This document shows positions 62,038 through 64,000 of a DNA stretch of 64,000 nucleotides, one piece after another (within the stretch, counting starts at the first letter, position 1; each line of letters opens with the position of its first letter). The notes below the pieces were generated by a model. That model was not told the origin of the DNA. It saw only the letters and a program-made list of their open reading frames with translations, and did no database searches. Made by a program: the position numbers and the translations under genes. Source of the DNA: Arcobacter sp. FWKO B (lineage in GTDB: Bacteria; Campylobacterota; Campylobacteria; Campylobacterales; Arcobacteraceae); assembly GCF_014844135.1 (NCBI RefSeq), contig NZ_CP041403.1:620001-684000 (forward strand), in the 5' to 3' direction.

Positions 62038-63107
62038 ATAGTTTTGGACTAAGATTTAGATTCACAACTTTTGGAGAATCACACGGTGAAGCTATAGGGT
62101 GTATTGTTGATGGTGTCCCAGCTGGCTTAAAAATAGATATGGATTATATACAAGCTCAAATGGATAGACGAAAACCAGGGAAAAGTAAACTTGAAACACA
62201 AAGAAAAGAAGATGATATTGTAGAGATTTTAAGTGGAGTTTTTGAAGGAGTTACTACTGGTACATCAATAGCTATGGTCATAAAAAATACAAATCAAAAA
62301 AGTGGTGATTATAGTAATGTAAAAGATTTATTTCGTCCAGGGCATGCTGATTTTACATATTTTCACAAATATGGAATTAGAGATTATAGAGGCGGAGGAC
62401 GAAGTAGTGCAAGAGAAACGGCTGCTAGAGTTGCTGCTGGGGCTATTGCAAAACTTCTTCTTAAAGAAGTGGGTATTGAAATAAAAAGTGGGATTTATGC
62501 TATTGATGGTATCGAAGCAGGTCAAATTGACTTTGATTATGCAAATAGTAGTTCTATTTTTGCACTCGATAAAGATATGGAAGAAAAACAAAAAAATGCT
62601 GTTACTGATGCATTAAATACCCATGACTCTGTAGGTGGAGTAGTGTTAGTAAGAGCTTTTGGCGTGCCAAAAGGTTTGGGTGAACCAATGTATCATAAAC
62701 TTGATAGTCAAATAGCAAATGCAATGATGAATATCAATGCTGTAAAAGGGGTAGAAATAGGAGATGGCTGTGAGTCATCTAAACTAAAAGGTTCACAAAA
62801 TAATGATCAAATCACAAGTAGTGGTTTTTGTTCAAACCATAGTGGTGGGATATTAGGTGGAATAAGCAATGGTGATACAATAGAAACGAAAGTATATTTT
62901 AAACCAACCCCATCTATTTTTATAGAACAAAAAACTGTTGATATACATAACAATGATACAACTTATTTTTTAAAAGGTAGACACGATCCTTGCGTGGCTA
63001 TAAGAGGGAGTGTTGTGTGTGAGAGTATGATGGCTTTAGTATTGGCTGATATGTTGCTACTTAATATGAGCTCAAAAATGGAAAATATTAAAAAGATTTA
63101 TCAATAA
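62034..63107 (+). CDS. aroC: Chorismate synthase
   Basis: Last shikimate step, FMN-dependent, 357 residues. Signatures are [56 protein letters not shown] and GGISNGDTI. It closes the rnhA-rnc-aroC run; a hairpin follows. Confidence 0.97.
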   Translation: MNSFGLRFRFTTFGESHGEAIGCIVDGVPAGLKIDMDYIQAQMDRRKPGKSKLETQRKEDDIVEILSGVFEGVTTGTSIAMVIKNTNQKSGDYSNVKDLFRPGHADFTYFHKYGIRDYRGGGRSSARETAARVAAGAIAKLLLKEVGIEIKSGIYAIDGIEAGQIDFDYANSSSIFALDKDMEEKQKNAVTDALNTHDSVGGVVLVRAFGVPKGLGEPMYHKLDSQIANAMMNINAVKGVEIGDGCESSKLKGSQNNDQITSSGFCSNHSGGILGGISNGDTIETKVYFKPTPSIFIEQKTVDIHNNDTTYFLKGRHDPCVAIRGSVVCESMMALVLADMLLLNMSSKMENIKKIYQ

Positions 63108-63128
63108 GACTTATACCTTATTGATAAA
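63097..63128. terminator. Hairpin between convergent aroC and the LD-enzyme gene
   Basis: A perfect 12-bp stem (63097-63108 with 63117-63128) with an eight-base loop that includes the aroC stop codon. No T-run on either strand, so terminator function is only probable. Confidence 0.5.
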
Positions 63129-63145
63129 CCAAACAAACTACTAGA

Positions 63146-64000
63146 CTAACTCTCTGTTAATATAGACATTTTTCCATTTTTAAGTTCTACATATAAAATC
63201 TTTTTTCCACTTGATTGAAAACTTGGTGCCCAATAATCTTGGTACATCTCAATTTTAAATAGTTTTTTATTACTAACATTTGGATAAGGAATGATATTTA
63301 TATTTGAAAAAATGATTTGTTTTCTCTCATTTCTATCAAAGATAATCTTTTTATATCGTTTAAAGAAATTGTAATCTTCTCTTATTCCACCTTTTTTTAT
63401 CCTAATAAAATCTTTGTCATAAAAGCTCATATAAGTTTCTAAATCATTAACTTTCCAACTATGTTGCCATCCATATATTGAAGCAAATAAAGCTGAAATA
63501 TCATCAATATTTGACTCTACAAATTTGTCTTCACTAATTAATAACACAGATTTTCTATGATCTATCAAGCTATCAAGTCTTAGAAGTCTACCATTTTCCA
63601 TAGCGATACACCCTTGAGTAAACTCATCTCTGTTTTCAGATTCAGGAACTCCATGTATCCAAATACCATGTCCATTTTTTCCTAATGATATATCATATAA
63701 GTTAGGATAAGATGTAATAAGTGCTAGTGGTCCATAAAAAGGGTCTACTTGTGTATTTCTTCTTAATAAATCATATACACCAACTGGGGTTTTCAGATCT
63801 CCTTCTTTTTGTTTATCACCATTGCCCTGCCCTATCATAACTGGTTCATCAAATATTTTTGAATAATTTTTACCATCTTTTTTAAATACTTGAAGATTAT
63901 TTAATGATTTTTGATTAAGAAAAACATACTCTAAATCACTTATATATCCAAATCTTAAATCATCGCCTTTTAATGAGCTTTTCCAATAGTTTACATCCTG
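63146..64000 (-). CDS. L,D-transpeptidase-fold protein, Csd6/Pgp2-like (5' end outside window)
   Basis: The reading frame is open through the right edge of the window, so the N-terminus is missing; 284 residues are visible. The YkuD domain contains GIWIHGVPESENRDEFTQGCIAMENG, with the catalytic cysteine in TQGCIAM and the upstream HG. The last about 110 residues (from NDLETYMSFYDKDF) look like an NTF2-like domain. YkuD followed by NTF2-like is the layout of Helicobacter Csd6 and Campylobacter Pgp2, LD-carboxypeptidases that trim peptidoglycan peptides and set helical shape. An internal ATG at 63838 is not the start. Confidence 0.85.
   Translation of the reverse strand, partial: QDVNYWKSSLKGDDLRFGYISDLEYVFLNQKSLNNLQVFKKDGKNYSKIFDEPVMIGQGNGDKQKEGDLKTPVGVYDLLRRNTQVDPFYGPLALITSYPNLYDISLGKNGHGIWIHGVPESENRDEFTQGCIAMENGRLLRLDSLIDHRKSVLLISEDKFVESNIDDISALFASIYGWQHSWKVNDLETYMSFYDKDFIRIKKGGIREDYNFFKRYKKIIFDRNERKQIIFSNINIIPYPNVSNKKLFKIEMYQDYWAPSFQSSGKKILYVELKNGKMSILTES

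Overview
The window is a housekeeping stretch of chromosome from an AT-rich Campylobacterota (epsilonproteobacterial) bacterium, probably a free-living relative of Arcobacter or Sulfurimonas. The call rests on NIF-type NifU/NifS used for general Fe-S assembly, a c subunit gene (atpE) separated from the rest of the ATP synthase operon, tol-pal genes joined to atpCDGAHFF', a BirA without a DNA-binding domain, a Csd6/Pgp2-like cell-shape enzyme and the 16S sequence. The genus is not certain; an Arcobacter-type 16S signature is only partly matched.

Layout, left to right. 1-2.3 kb: nifU and nifS (-). 2.5-3.2 kb: atpE, a terminator, tRNA-Leu(GAG) and a small unannotated membrane ORF. 3.3-8 kb: EamA transporter, CHAD protein, a PF10136 membrane protein and an AEC transporter. 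8-11.4 kb: fatty acid genes transcribed fabG-acpP-fabF-accA. 11.5-15.7 kb: a coupled run moeA-queC-queD-queE-polyferredoxin (queuosine precursor and molybdopterin). 15.8-17.2 kb: small membrane protein, rsmE and an orphan 95-residue gene (+). 17.2-22.6 kb: ychF, a four-helix-bundle (S23/IVP-like) gene inside inverted repeats, pepA, dedA, trpB, apt. 22.9-30.6 kb: an RND efflux pair followed by the heptose pathway (gmhB, hldD, hldE, gmhA). 30.7-33.3 kb: NUDIX, CNNM/CorC, periplasmic MsrB and a small gene (+). 33.5-39 kb: a complete rRNA operon on the minus strand (16S, tRNA-Ile, tRNA-Ala, 23S, 5S) with a consensus promoter. 39.2-46 kb: mtnN, fabD, slyD and the Tol-Pal envelope system. 46-51.7 kb: ATP synthase. 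51.8-57.6 kb: parB, parA, birA, fmt, proB, obg, rpmA, rplU. 57.8-59.8 kb: ridA and dnaG. 59.9-64 kb: a LapB-like TPR/zinc-ribbon protein, rnhA, rnc, aroC (+), then a convergent L,D-transpeptidase-fold gene cut by the window edge.

The genes are ordinary; the unusual signal lies between them. Several intergenic spaces hold low-complexity DNA built from degenerate 7-base units (TCTAAAA, TTAATGG, TTGAAGG), with one 8-base variant, often as facing inverted copies. One pair, a perfect 26-bp inverted repeat, encloses the four-helix-bundle gene between pepA and ychF. A gene-less hairpin of the same repeat sits between the two tRNAs of the rRNA operon, and single copies lie at 33.7 kb and between proB and fmt. 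This looks like a family of heptamer repeats with a candidate protein partner, comparable to the STRR heptamers of cyanobacteria. A separate 124-bp nested palindrome supplies the last codons of gmhA. No CRISPR array, prophage or conventional transposase was seen.
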